This document shows, piece after piece, positions 31,301 to 42,230 of a stretch of 64,000 bases of DNA. Source of the stretch: Leuctra nigra. Lineage: Eukaryota > Arthropoda > Insecta > Plecoptera > Leuctridae. How positions within the stretch are numbered: position 1 is the first letter of the stretch; the number at the start of each line of letters is the position of its first letter. The DNA lies in assembly GCA_934045905.1 (NCBI GenBank), contig OW203762.1, positions 26,940,345 to 27,004,344 on the forward strand, written 5' to 3'. The notes beneath the pieces are model-generated. The model searched no databases. It was not told the origin of the DNA and saw nothing but the letters and a program-made list of their open reading frames with translations. A program made the position numbers and the translations under genes.

Positions 31301-31863
31301 TACCTGTAAGGGATCTCTCGTGTGGCCAACGCTGCCGGAACTAATGAACAAGAATTTAGAGCATTTCCAACCACGTAGGTTATACTCAAAACAAAATTGA
31401 AGCGATATAAAAACATTGCTGAACCACTCAAGTAGTGAATAATTTTAGGATCTCCCTTTGCTTCACTCTTTGACAGCATTTTGTCTAGGCAACAAATCAA
31501 TCCCTGAATTTCTTTCCTCTTCATAAAGAGTGTACCTTCTTTTACAAAGGCCATCAAGTAGCAGAAGAAAATGAGCGAGTACTCGATTGACCTGGCAAGG
31601 TCTCCGATTGTTATGTAGACATTAAGTGCCGCAGTTGATGCTCCGTACAGCATGCGGGCAAGATGGATGCGAAGTAACCAGTATCTCCAACCATGAGAAC
31701 ATTTGTCGCTGGGCCATATGCCTGAAACATTCAGCCAGTTAGGTACTTACGTCTGCCATGGCTGTTGTTACTTACGTAAAACCATCCTGGCCAAAGTAAA
31801 CGTGAAAGTGTTCCGATCGAGTTTAAAGTTTGCAAGGTCACCTAGACCTAATTTTTTTATCAT
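28373..31863 (-). CDS. Odorant receptor (insect 7TM Or family), complete
   Basis: Exons on the minus strand: 31863-31776, 31721-31304, 31263-30880, 29887-29788, 29294-29190, 28685-28533 and 28456-28373. Phases fit throughout and give 443 residues plus stop, the usual size for the family. Insect Or proteins are seven-helix membrane subunits that form ligand-gated cation channels with Orco. Supporting features: an N-terminus reading RIWPSDK, typical of the family's early 'WP' motif; a long second exon with helix-like segments; exon 3 ending RECVRQHCRLI, like the family's 'C..H..LL' motif; and a C-terminal run of small exons with DALYNSDWF and AGGLPLSM, matching the conserved Y.SDW...AG motifs. 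A LINE fragment lies in intron 3. The ligand cannot be inferred. Confidence 0.9.
30000..30531 (+). mobile_element. 5'-truncated non-LTR retrotransposon (LINE) fragment
   Basis: A 139-codon frame (30043-30462) reads FLRSVKGVTKMDRLRSRCIR...RLRGFGHMKRMD...RRRVGRPREKW. This is the recognisable tail of reverse transcriptase ORFs in several arthropod LINE clades. The catalytic domain is absent. It lies antisense within odorant receptor intron 3. Typical 5'-truncated insertion. Confidence 0.8.
30535..30735 (+). repeat. Dispersed repeat, copy A (CCCAGGGGACCTATT)
   Basis: Shares blocks with 35900-36075 in opposite orientation: CCCAGGGGACCTATTTTCGA, TGACGTCA, and GATTATACGAGC/GCTCGGATAATCGAGC. Unclassified; in odorant receptor intron 3, directly after the LINE fragment. 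Confidence 0.6.
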
Positions 31864-32049
31864 ATTTTACAAATATTCAGCACTTGCGAAGATATTAATA
31901 TTTTATTTCTTCTACCTCTATGGATTTTTTTTTTTTGCCTGCACAGCCCAGGTTAAACCCCACAACCAATCTGAAATTTTGCACACAGACGCACTAACGT
32001 TATCTATGCGCTATCTATCTATGCGGGATCGTTTTTAAACGGGATCCTA

Positions 32050-32400
32050 TGATTGATTCAAATTTTAAAAAAAATATCTTTCGATTGGTTAGACCGATCA
32101 ATTTGAAATTTTGCTAAGTCATTGCAACCAACGTTGTCCCCAATCTTACAAAGTTTCAGCCAAATCCTCCCATTGGTTAAAATTTAAACCCATCTTTCCT
32201 GTGATTTGTTAAATTTAAACTAGAACCAATTTATCGATCCAATTAAAACTTTGCATAGTCATTGGGACCAACATTTTAGGTATTTTTGCCAATTTGAAGG
32301 CTAATCTGTCATTATTTTCAAAGTTATTGCCATTTTAAGGACATTTAACTCTATAATCTTGAAATGTTTGAAAAATGTATACAAAATTTTCATCCCTGCT
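32050..32400. repeat. Dispersed 'CCAATTGG' repeat, copy 2
   Basis: Same alternating blocks (AATTTGAAATTTTGC, CCATTGGTTAAAATTTAAAC) as at 2440-2960 and 56030-56450, upstream of the odorant receptor. No coding potential. Confidence 0.5.
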
Positions 32401-32481
32401 TTCTTGATGCAGGGATGAAGGCCATTCCAAGGCCGTTAGAGCGGAGCAGAGACTTACAACTCATATCAAATTGGATGCAGT

Positions 32482-32631
32482 AGGTTTGTTCGTCGGGGTG
32501 TTCTAACCTGCTCGGAGCAGGCGGAAGTACGTCACTGAATATGTTAGGTGCATGAATTACGAATCAAAACTCGACGGATAGGTATAAGTAAACTTTTCCG
32601 TGACGACTTCCGGTGTGTTCCGAACAGACCT
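32482..32631. mobile_element. Harbinger-like MITE, 150 bp
   Basis: Ends AGGTTTGTTCG and CGAACAGACCT, flanked by the 3-bp duplication AGT (32479-32481 and 32632-32634). Same family as 6840-7387 and the outer shell of 36722-41906. Confidence 0.8.
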
Positions 32632-32634
32632 AGT

Positions 32635-33831
32635 ATGAAGGCTCGCTCATCAACTCGTTTCACTGACCGTTTTCCTAGTTCATTACTACTTGATTACTTA
32701 AAGTCTATCACGCATTGTAATAATTTGCACATGCTCACTTATCGATGATTGTTTTTTGTTATTGGTAGATTTCTACAAGATAACATACCAAAATTTTCCA
32801 ACATGGTTTTCATTAAATTGAGACACATTTTTGTGTCGTTTTCACTCTTGGCTGTGAGAGTTTTCCAAAATTGAGACATATTTGACAGCTCTGCCGTGTA
32901 GACGAGTTTACCACTAACCAACCAACACAAACTTCCTCCAAACACACAACACAATACTCAAGGAATTGTAAAATACAGGGAATATGAATGCTTTCCTCAC
33001 TATACATTATTTATCAGAGAAAAGTGGGCTTGCATGTACTATGTATAACATTTCGGATGTAGCTAAAGCAAAGCATGTCCATAAATGGGTCGAGTTCAAG
33101 GGCTGGTGACTAAAATTTTCTTTTTATTCTGTACAATTTTCGGTATTTCATACTGTATGCTTTATTGTAGTAGGTATATCCATATTTATTTGATTGATTG
33201 ATTTGTTTGAAGCACACATGCATGTTCCAAGAAATGAATTATTTTGAATCGACAATTTTAATAATATTCTTGACATTAGATTACGTATTCTTATGGTTGT
33301 ATTATTGTAGGTATAAGTACCTTCTACCATTGACAATTGACATTGTACCATTGTCAATAGTAATCAATATATTGATTGATTTAGTCATTGAAAACGCGCT
33401 TGCATCCAAGCAAAATTATCTTGAGTGAGAACATTGGACACAAAAGGCATGTGTTTTGTCTATAGTTGCCTCTGGGCAGTGCTCAATAATTGTGCCCATG
33501 GGTGTACAGTATCTGCTAAAAGATTTCGGTCCGATTTTGTTATCTTTGACAGATAAAGAACCTGTTCTATGAATAAAGATTTGATCAATCATCAAACCCT
33601 TTTCACAGACCATAATATATTTTCATGAAAGTCGGTTGTTTACACGGTCAAATTTCTTTGAAGCAAAGATTTTATTTGACAGAAAATTGACCATACAAAT
33701 GTGGCTAAGAAAATGTTGTGCCTAAATTTTCGATACAATTTTCTCATGTCAGTTATTATAATAAAACATTAAAAATTAGTTACCAAAATATATTTCACTC
33801 TTAAAATACAGTTGATCAAAACTATAAACAT
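32635..33831. other. Intergenic DNA upstream of the odorant receptor
   Basis: About 1.2 kb of AT-rich sequence between two MITEs. Short ORFs on both strands show no family resemblance. Nothing supportable seen. Confidence 0.5.
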
Positions 33832-34573
33832 CAGGGACCCGAACCTTTATTAATAAAGGTTCCGGTTCCACAATTTTACTTTATAAAGGTTCGGGTTCCG
33901 GTTCCGGTTCTTAAACAAATAATCTTAAAGGTTCGGTTCCGGTTCCTGCATAAAGGTTCCGGTTCTCAAATTTTAAATCAAACTGGATTATAACACTTCA
34001 GTATTATGTCAAATTTAATGGAATTTATGAATTTGGATTTTGTCATATTATGAATGAAGCACTGGTGTAGTGTCTGTAATATGCGTACAGAAGTCACAGG
34101 ATGGTACGCAGACTAAATCTCAGAGTCAGAAGAGACAATGGCGGCAATTTTCTCCATAAGACGGCTTAAACATTCATTTTGCCAGAGCTATCATATTCAT
34201 AATTGTCAGCAAAGCAGTTCTCATCGCAAAAAAATTGAAAACTCGAGCACCATTTAAAAATGAAGGATTTTCAAGAATTAAAAAAGTCTACAAAAAATAC
34301 TTATAGAAATGTTATCAAAAAATATTTTTTTTACAACTTTGCGAAAAATATTCTTTGAAAATATCATAATATTAAAATCCAAAAGTTAAAAAATTAAATC
34401 GTACATGTTTCTTTTATTAAAAGAAGGAACCTTAAAGAACCTTTAAGAACCTAATTGATTATAAAGGTTCGGGTTCAGGTTCCGGTTCTTGGGGAAAAAA
34501 GTATAACGCTTCCGGTTCCGGTTCCAAAATTATAAAGGTTCATACCGGTTCTAGGTTCCGGTTCGGGTCCCTG
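33832..34573. mobile_element. hAT-like non-autonomous element, 742 bp
   Basis: Termini CAGGGACCCGAACC and complement, flanked by an exact 8-bp duplication ATAAACAT (33824-33831 and 34574-34581). The subterminal regions are packed with GGTTCCGGTTC-type repeats in inverted orientation. The 8-bp duplication and CAGGG ends place it in the hAT superfamily. No transposase. Confidence 0.88.
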
Positions 34574-34740
34574 ATAAACATCGAAACATTTATTTGACAG
34601 ATTACATCAATAATTTATTGAATATGAATTAGAAAATTCATTTGAATGTGGGTAAAAGGGGATAACGCAAGTACAGTCACATTCAGAAGTAGTTACCTCA
34701 TCTAATCACCATTGTGATCCCACTTGTCAATAGTACTTCT

Positions 34741-34881
34741 GGGGCCAGATTCACAAAAAGTACTACATATCTCCTAATACGTACTATCTTGGTATTATCT
34801 TTCATTTAACATGGTGTTTTTGGTATTAAATCAAAAGATAAAACGTATTTAGCAGATAGTACCTTTCGTGAATCCAGCCCC
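34741..34881. mobile_element. MITE of the GGGGCTGGATTCACGAAA family, copy B (141 bp)
   Basis: Same length as copy A at 20877-21017, opposite orientation; diverged, with ends GGGGCCAGATTCAC and GTGAATCCAGCCCC. Confidence 0.8.
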
Positions 34882-35206
34882 TGAATGTGACCATACATTA
34901 CACAAATTTGTAAAAGAGATTAATATGTAGGTATCATTTTAACTTGAGATTTATTTATTTGTAATTATGTAGCAGCTAACGAAGATAGCACAATTTCTTT
35001 ACTTCTCTCACGTGATTCGTAAACAACAATAAAATACAACTTGATAAAACATGCATTGGTCCCAGCCGATTATGTATAACAAAGAAACACCACCCTCACC
35101 ACAGTGTTTTTAACAAAAGTCATCTAGTACTGCATTGCTTGATATGTAGTATGTACCTGTAACAGGTAGTGTAATACTATTGTTTCAGATGCACTGAAAA
35201 ATCTTC

Positions 35207-38200
35207 TCACTTTTTGCCTTTAGCTTCCCAGTTTACGAAACCGCCTTCAAAATTGCGGGGGCTAAAATGAAAGAAAGAAAGATATTTACAGATTCAGATG
35301 TAATGGACAACCACACCACTAGCCTTGGCAGGCCCAGATCTAGGATTCTAAATGGTGGTCTAGGATTATAGCTCTCATGCGAGGGCACTTAAAAACTGTC
35401 CTTCCTATCCAAGTCAAAGAACAAATCAAATCTACGTCTCAGCAATATTGGAAATATACTTTAAATGTTATCAAAGTAAAACAATATAATTCTACTGCCA
35501 CGTTAGGGTGGGATGTACAGTACGTGCTACCTCAAAGCACTTTGCAGGGCACCTCTAAAGATATTAAACAATTTGAAATCAATGTAGACTTTAAAATGAC
35601 CATTAATTTTTTTAAAGTAAAAAGGCAAACTATTCATTTTCAAAAAAAATCTTAAAGTCTGTTTTTTTTATTTTATGATAAAAAAAGTCCAAAAATGTTT
35701 AACTTTAAGGTCTTGAAAAAAAGCCTGAAAAGTAATAAAAAAAGTCCTACAGTGGCAGCCCTGGGGGGTTATTCTAAAACTTAAAAATTCAGGATTTGGC
35801 CCGAATACGATTCACGGCCATATGGATTAACATTGCACCAAATCGTATTCGGGCCGAATCCGGAATTTTAAAGTTTTAGAATAACCCCCCGACCACTATT
35901 TCAAGATTGTACGAGCGCTCGGATAATCGAGCATGATGTCAAGGTTACGTCCTTCCGAACAAAAAGCATTCAATCTGCCACGTCGGTGTATTATTTTGTT
36001 TGGTATGACGTCAGGCGGTCGTGAAACTAGATGAAATTTGTCTCGAACGATCTCGATAATAGGTCCCCTGGGTATACCTATTATATATATTATTTTTTTA
36101 TCTCGTTTGGACTGAATTCATATCGGCGTAATGCTATCTTAAATCTTAATGGCAGAGAAAAGAAGAAAGATAAAGAATAAAAAAATTTGCTAAAATTTGT
36201 AAAAGTACGTAAGAAATTTGTGCATTGTGTTAATAAGACTCTTCGACTTATTAATAGGTACTCACTTTGTGAAGCCTTTTGCTAGAGCTTTCTCAACAGC
36301 AGCCTGTCCTCGACGACCTAACTTGCATGAGAACACAAGAGGAGTGTCCACTTGAGGTTTGTTGACACCGTACTTTGACTTAAAGTCAGCTTCTGGCGAT
36401 TCAAATGCAGCATTCAAATCTCCAACTGAAATCAAGTGAGTAGGTTGTGGACGTGGTCCAGATGCAGAACTTACTATGTATATTACTTTTGCTTGAAAAC
36501 AAATAAAAACACGACTGGTAGGCAGCAAAATGAATTTTCTCAAAATAATACAATTTTAATTAATCGGCTCGGCACTAAAAAATAAAAATATGTAAATTTA
36601 TATTACGCTAAATTAAGCTGAATCCATTTTTAAATTTGTACTTTTATAGTTATACTAGACTTTATAGTGTGGCACTGCATTCTTTTTTATATTTTTGACT
36701 TATTGTAAATGTGAACACATTTTGTCTGTTCGTCGGGGTGTTCTAACTTGCTCAGGGGCTGGATTACGAAAAGTATTTGTAATAGTTATCATTAAATAGA
36801 ATAAAACACCAAGATGGACTTCCCATTACAGTTGCTAAATCTTTACTGAATCTGTTATCTTTTGTTACAACAACTTGGTTGTCTAGCAACCAAGGTCACT
36901 ATATAACATCTCCTCCATTACTCTGATGATTATGATGAATCTCAGTCACGGAATCTTATAGGCTTGGTGACGACCCGTCCACTTCGTGTAGTCGTCACAG
37001 ATGGTTTGACGGCGGGTCCAACTTGATCTTCTTTTTCCAGGGCCATATTATGTATTGGATCTGCTTCTGATTGATCGACTTTTTCTGTGGCCATATTGGG
37101 AATCAGCAAACCAAAGTCATCCTCTGTGTGCTGAATGTCTTCCATTTTTGGATTGTTGAAGACTGGCTGTCGTAGCGATGGTCTCAGATCACGCCTGTTT
37201 CTTCTAATGGTATTATTATTTGACGTTTTGATAAGATATGATCGGGGTGTCTCGTGCCTCTGAACGACACGAGCTTGTTCCCATACTTTATCTCTCTTCA
37301 GGTAGATGTTATCACCTGGGTTAAGAGGCTGGAGATCTTTGGCACCTCGGTCATAATATGTCTTCTGCAGGCGTTGTCGATCCACAAGCTTTTCCTTGAC
37401 ACCAATATTAAGTTGTGGTTTCAGAAGTTTCGAGCTGATGGGTATCTTAGTCTTAATATTGCAGCTTAACAAAATCTGGGCAGGCGAGATACCAATACCC
37501 TTTAAAGTGGTACTCCGGTATTCCAGCAACGACGCATACACATTCTTGCCCTCTTCCTTTGCCTTGCGCAGCATCTGCTTTGCTATTCCGACAGCTCTTT
37601 CAGCGAGGCCATTTGACTGAGGGTATCTTGGGCTTGATGTCACAACATCGAAGTTCCAGTCTTGGGCAAACTGCAAAAATTCTCGGCTAGCAAATGGCAT
37701 GTTGTCTGCGATGAATGTGTCTGGAATACCCCAGCGTGCGAATATCGATTGAAGGACATTGATAACTTCACGCGCTGTTTTACTGCGGAGTTGTATTAGC
37801 TCTAGCCACTTGCTGTAGTGGTCAATCACTACCAAGTAGTCTTCTGTCCCAAGCTGCAGGATATCAGCCGAAATTTTCTCCCAGTGCCGATCTGGTACTG
37901 GATGTGGTAATAGAGTTTCTTTTTTATTGGATGTTCTAAACTTGGCACAAGTAGAACAATTTTGGACAAACTGTTCAATATCTGAACTCATGTGCGGCCA
38001 GAACAACAACCTTCTCCCTTGAAGTTTGCTTCTCTCAATGCCCGAGTGACCCTCATGCAATAGATTAAGAACAAATGTTTTTAGGGAGCTTGGAACGATT
38101 AGGCGGTCACTTAGGAAGACCAGTCCTTCAGCCACGTAGATGTCCTCTTGCTGATTCCAGTAAAACTTAACACTATCAGGGACAGATGTCTTGCTACTTG

Positions 38201-41200
38201 GCCATCCATTGGCGTTATACTGAATTAGAGTCGAGAGGGTCTCATCTTTTGCCGTTTCTGCCTGAAACTGTATCTTCCTATCTTGAGACATTGGCATGTG
38301 CTTCACAAGCATGTGTACCATTACGTCCAGCTCCTTGTCTTCTATGCCGGTGTCGGGAAGAAAAGCCCGGGAAAGTGTGTCAGCTGACCACAATAGTTTC
38401 CCAGGGACGTATGTGACAGTTAGTTGGTACTTCAAAAGGCGTAAAAGCATTCGCAGTAGACGGGGAGAGAGAGTTTTATGTATTCCACGGTTATGTATGG
38501 AGACAAGTGGCTTGTGATCTGTTTCAATCGTCACTGGTCGTCCATATGTGTATTGATGAAATTTCTCTACTCCATACATGATTGCTAGCATTTCCTTTTC
38601 AATTTGAGCATAGCCTACCTCCGCTGATGTAAGACTTCGTGATGCAAAGGCCAGTGGATGACCATCCTGCATGAGGCATGCACCAAAGCCATCGCGAGAT
38701 GCATCTGTCTGTAGTACGAGGGGCTTCCCACTGTAGTAGATTCCCAACACCGGTGCCGCTGTGAGTCGCCTCTTCACCTCACCAAATGCTTGCTCGTGTT
38801 CGGGATACCACTGCCATTCCACATCGTCTCTTGTCAGCTGTCGCAGCGGGGCTGTAATCTTGGATAGATTAGGAATATATCGACATAAATACTTGGTCAT
38901 ACCTAAGAACCTGATAAGCTCTGCCTTGTTGCCTGGAGATGGCATGCTCGTAATGGCTTCAATGTGACTGGGATTAGCTGCGACCCCTGATGCTGAAATA
39001 ATCCTTCCTACGTACTTCACTTCAGAGACACAATGTTGGAATTTTTCTTTGTTGAATTTAATGCCCAGCTGCCTTGCTCGCTCTAGCACCTTTATAAGCG
39101 AGCGGTCATGGTCATCGGTGCTTGATCCCGCAACGATGATGTCATCAAAGTAAACCGACACGCCAGGGATGTCGCCGAAGAATTGAGTATTGATCTTCTG
39201 GAACACTTCGGGAGCGGAACAAAGTCCGAAGGGTAGCCTCAAGAATTTAAAGCGTCCAAAAGGGGTATTAAACGTGCATAGATCCGTGCTTTCTTCATCC
39301 AGAGGAATCTGCCAGAACCCAGTTTTCATATCAAGAACAGAAAAAACTTTCTTCCCTCCAAGGTTGTTGATTGTCTCTTCTGTTGTGGGAATCACAAAAT
39401 GTTCCCGACGAATACATTTGTTTAGCTCATGGGGGTCGATGCACAAACGAAGACTTCCATCCTTCTTCTCCACGATTACCAGTCGATGTACCCAGTCAGT
39501 TGGCTTATCCACCGGTTCGATGATTTCTTTTTCTACTAGATTTTCTAGAGTAGACTTCAGTTTCTCATGTAAGCTAATTGGAATACGAGTAGAAGCATTG
39601 ATTACTGGCACAGACCCTTCTTTAATCTCTATCTTATATTTTACAGGCATTTTCCCTTCACCCTTAAACACATCACTAAAGGTATTTACAATGTTGTCTT
39701 TCAACTTCTCTTGAGAAAGTTTGTCGATTCTCTTGATTAGCTGTAGCTGTATGCAAGCCTCCAAACCTAGTAATGGTGTGGAGTCTACATCTGTAACAAT
39801 GAATTCAATTGTTTCACATCTTCCTTTCTTGCTAGCGCAAGATAGTGTTATCTCACCAATAGGTTTGATTCTACAGTCCTTGCCACCAAATGCAACAAGA
39901 ACCGATGTTGATTTCTTCATTGCAGATAGTAAATTTAATTGTTTTACTATCCACAGTGGCAAGATGCTGGCCTCAGCACCACTGTCCAATTTAAATTTGA
40001 CATCCATATTTTCTACTTTTAAAGTTTCAAGCCATACCTTCTCTTTGACCTCCTTCTTCTTCACAGCATGAATATACAGTATTTCTTCCATTTGATTATG
40101 GGCATCTTCCTCTTCACTCTCATCTGACGACTGTTCTGAAGGTAAATCGTCGTTGTTCTGCAGGGTGTGTACTTTCTTTGCTTGCTTGCGCTTTGGGCAT
40201 TTTTTTGCAAAATGGTTGCTCTCCTGACAAAAGGCGCAAGCTTTTCCAAATGCAGGACATCGGCGCGGAAGATGGTCATATCCACACTTGTCGCAGGAGA
40301 ATTTTTTTCCTGATCTCCATTGTTCTTTATTAGGTTCGTCAACCTTTTTTCCTCCCCTTTTAATGTTTATTGCGTTCACCGAGCTGGGCACCTGGACTTG
40401 CACAGCTTGTGCTTGACGATGACTTTCTTCAGCTGCACGACAGTAGTTTTCTGCTCTCTTCAGTGTAACATTTTCTTCGCGCAGAAGCCGCTCCTGTGTA
40501 TTTTTGCAGCGAATTCCCAAAACAATTCGATCACGAATTAATCCTTCATTTTGCTCAGTGAATTCGCAGGACTGGCTAGCAGTTTTCAATTCCAGCAGAA
40601 ACTGATCAAACGTTTGATTTTCCTTTTGTACAATTGAGAAGAATTTGAAACGTTCAAATACGACATTTTTCCTAGGTGAAAAGTATAATTCAAACTTTTC
40701 GATTACTTTTTCAAGATCTTCTTTTCATTTTCATTCTCGAAGATGAAGGTGTTGAACACTTCTAACGCCTCATCTCCGATTAAACATAACAGTCTTGATA
40801 CTTGTACTTTACCAGATGTAAACACATCGCCCTCTGTGGCAATCAAATATATCCGAAAGCGCTGGATCCATCGTTTCCAGTTTTCAGACAAGTTTCCAGT
40901 ATGGTCGAGCTCCTTTGGCGGTCTAAATTGAGAATTGTCCATTTCTATTAATTCTTTCTAGCATTCATTAGATTTTTTTAACTGCTGACGCCATGTAATA
41001 GTTATCATTAAATAGAATAAAACACCAAGATGGACTTCCCATTACAGTTGCTAAATCTTTACTGAATCTGTTATCTTTTGTTACAACAACTTGGTTGTCT
41101 AGCAACCAAGGTCACTATATAACAGTATTATATCTGTTAATACGTATTATCTTTTGATTTAATACCAAAAACACCATGTTAAATCTAGGATGATAGCTTG

Positions 41201-42230
41201 GGGGGGATTGGCAACCTAATGACGTCACCCACGTTAGCTGATGCAGTACGCATTTGGTCATGTATGATACTGACGAGGGAAATGATGCCTTTTCGTGCTG
41301 CATCGTCAATAAATATTGGAGAGATATGTGTGTAGCATCATTGTCTTCATTAAAATGCAGAGCATTGTAAGATTGTATTTTAAACTCCATTATGTTGTGT
41401 AGTACTTGTTTTGACTGGTTTAATATCTCGAGGAACTAGATCAAAATGTTGAAACCTGCGCCGACGGTAAAATATCACTTCAGCACTTTATTCACAACGT
41501 CTCACATAGGCAACGTGTTGATGTCTGAGATGCATCATTGTCTTCCTTAAAGATGAACGAATTGTGAGAGATATAATGTGAGACATTTTATTAAATAATG
41601 CGAGGTATTTTCAACTGTTATAAAAGCGCGGCATTTCCGTTATCACACACATGGTTTTCAAGGTCACACGGGATGCCAATCGCCCCCAGTAATCGTCCTA
41701 GGTTAAATGAAAGATAATACCAATGATACTACGTATTAGGAGATAATACTTTTTGTGAATCTGGCCCCTGATCACACCGGAAGTCGTCACGGAACAGTTT
41801 ACTTATACCTATCCGTCGAATTTTGATTCAAAATCCTTGCACCTAACATTCAGTGACGTACTTCCGCCTGTTCCGAGCAGGTTAGAACACTCCGACGAAC
41901 AAACCTATTCATACATTAATAAGTTTTCGAACATAGATTTTCGAGGCAATTTAATTCAAAGAGTTACCTATTATTTACAGTCGGTAGACCATTGACCTAC
42001 CAAACGTTATTTTTTTGACTAGGGATTCCTGTCTATGTGCTATGGCCAAAAAAGGTACAATATCTGTAGTACTCGGGTTGATTGGGAAACTCACGTGGAA
42101 TGTTAATACTGCCGGGAAGTTTGCCGGTTTCCTCGACCTCCGAATGATCTCTCACGTCAACGATCACAACTTCTGGATTCTTCTGCAACACCAGCAGCTC
42201 CTCGTAAGTCACATCTTTCGGTGCAGCCAT
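35207..42230 (-). CDS. Single-domain rhodanese (thiosulfate sulfurtransferase-like)
   Basis: Exons on the minus strand: 42230-42095, 36425-36266 and 35261-35207. They total 351 nt, or 116 residues plus stop, with consistent phases (1, then 2). Rhodanese-fold enzymes transfer sulfur through a persulfide on a loop cysteine. Visible: YEELLVLQKNPEVVIVDVRD at the start, SINIPLGDL across the first splice, and the active-site loop FSCKLGRRG with the catalytic Cys and CxxGxR form intact, then EGGFVNWEAKGKK at the end. It resembles TSTD1 and Drosophila Hsp67B2-type proteins. It has no targeting peptide, so it is probably cytosolic. Intron 1 (5.7 kb) consists largely of nested transposons. Confidence 0.92.
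35763..35890. repeat. Hairpin with GGGGGGTTATTCTAAAACTT arms
   Basis: A 128-bp near-palindrome in rhodanese intron 2. The centre also pairs (CGAATACGATT / AATCGTATTCG). A related, weaker sequence occurs around 48720-48785. Confidence 0.7.
35900..36075 (-). repeat. Dispersed repeat, copy B
   Basis: Inverted relative of 30535-30735; shares TGACGTCAGGCGG, the GCTCGGATAATCGAGC region and TAGGTCCCCTGGGTA. In rhodanese intron 2. Confidence 0.6.
36778..36908 (-). repeat. 3' LTR of gypsy element 2 (131 bp)
   Basis: Starts TGTAATAG and ends ATATAACA on the plus strand; preceded by the target duplication GTATT (36773-36777). Inside it the minus strand shows GGAGGAGA, a polypurine tract. Confidence 0.9.
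36942..40725 (-). CDS. pol: gypsy element 2 gag-pol, downstream frame
   Basis: The largest Met-initiated part is 40589-36942 (1215 residues), but the frame is open up to about 40725 and continues gag. Order: end of the capsid-like region, two zinc knuckles (CDKCGYDHLPRRC, CAFCQESNHFAKKC), protease with KLDSGAEASIL, reverse transcriptase with VYFDDIIVAG, RNase H with LQTDASRDGFGACL, integrase zinc finger (HEGHSG...CSTCAKF) and catalytic residues in SADILQL, IADNMPF and SNGLAERAVG. It resembles the single-ORF K02A2.6-type gypsy elements. All enzyme motifs look intact. Confidence 0.93.
40703..40942 (-). pseudogene. gag: gypsy element 2 gag, N-terminal part, frameshifted
   Basis: 79 residues starting MDNSQFRPPKELDHTGN, then the frame ends at a stop at 40703-40705. 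The homologous reading continues in the -1 frame from an A-rich run at about 40718-40732, where one base appears to be missing. The break falls inside the capsid-like domain rather than at a domain junction, so I read it as a disabling indel, not programmed frameshifting. Confidence 0.8.
40994..41124 (-). repeat. 5' LTR of gypsy element 2 (131 bp)
   Basis: Apparently identical to the 36778-36908 LTR over its length by eye; followed by GTATT (41125-41129). Confidence 0.9.
41185..41701. mobile_element. 517-bp TIR element with CTAGGATGAT ends
   Basis: Ends CTAGGATGATAGC and a diverged complement (ATCGTCCTAG), each followed by a G/C run and GATTGGC/GCCAATC. Flanked by GTTAAAT (41178-41184 and 41702-41708). 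No gene. Superfamily unassigned; a 7-bp duplication is unusual and could be 8 bp with one change. Confidence 0.75.

Larger units (their letters stand above)
36778..41124 (-). mobile_element. Ty3/gypsy LTR retrotransposon 2
   Basis: A 4347-bp element with very short 131-bp LTRs (36778-36908 and 40994-41124) and 5-bp target duplication GTATT (36773-36777 and 41125-41129). The primer-binding site TGGCGTCAGCAG directly abuts the 5' LTR at 40993-40982. Gag is split by a frameshift. Inserted inside a GGGGCTGGATT MITE. Confidence 0.93.
36722..41906. mobile_element. Nested four-element insertion complex in rhodanese intron 1
   Basis: The outermost layer is a Harbinger-like MITE with tips TTGTCTGTTCG and CGAACAAACCT, flanked by ATT on both sides (36719-36721 and 41907-41909). 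Within it sits a GGGGCTGGATT MITE (36755-41768). Within that sit a 517-bp TIR element (41185-41701) and gypsy element 2 (36778-41124). Removing the inner insertions leaves about 138 bp of the GGGGCTGGATT MITE, against 141 bp in the two uninterrupted copies. Confidence 0.85.
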
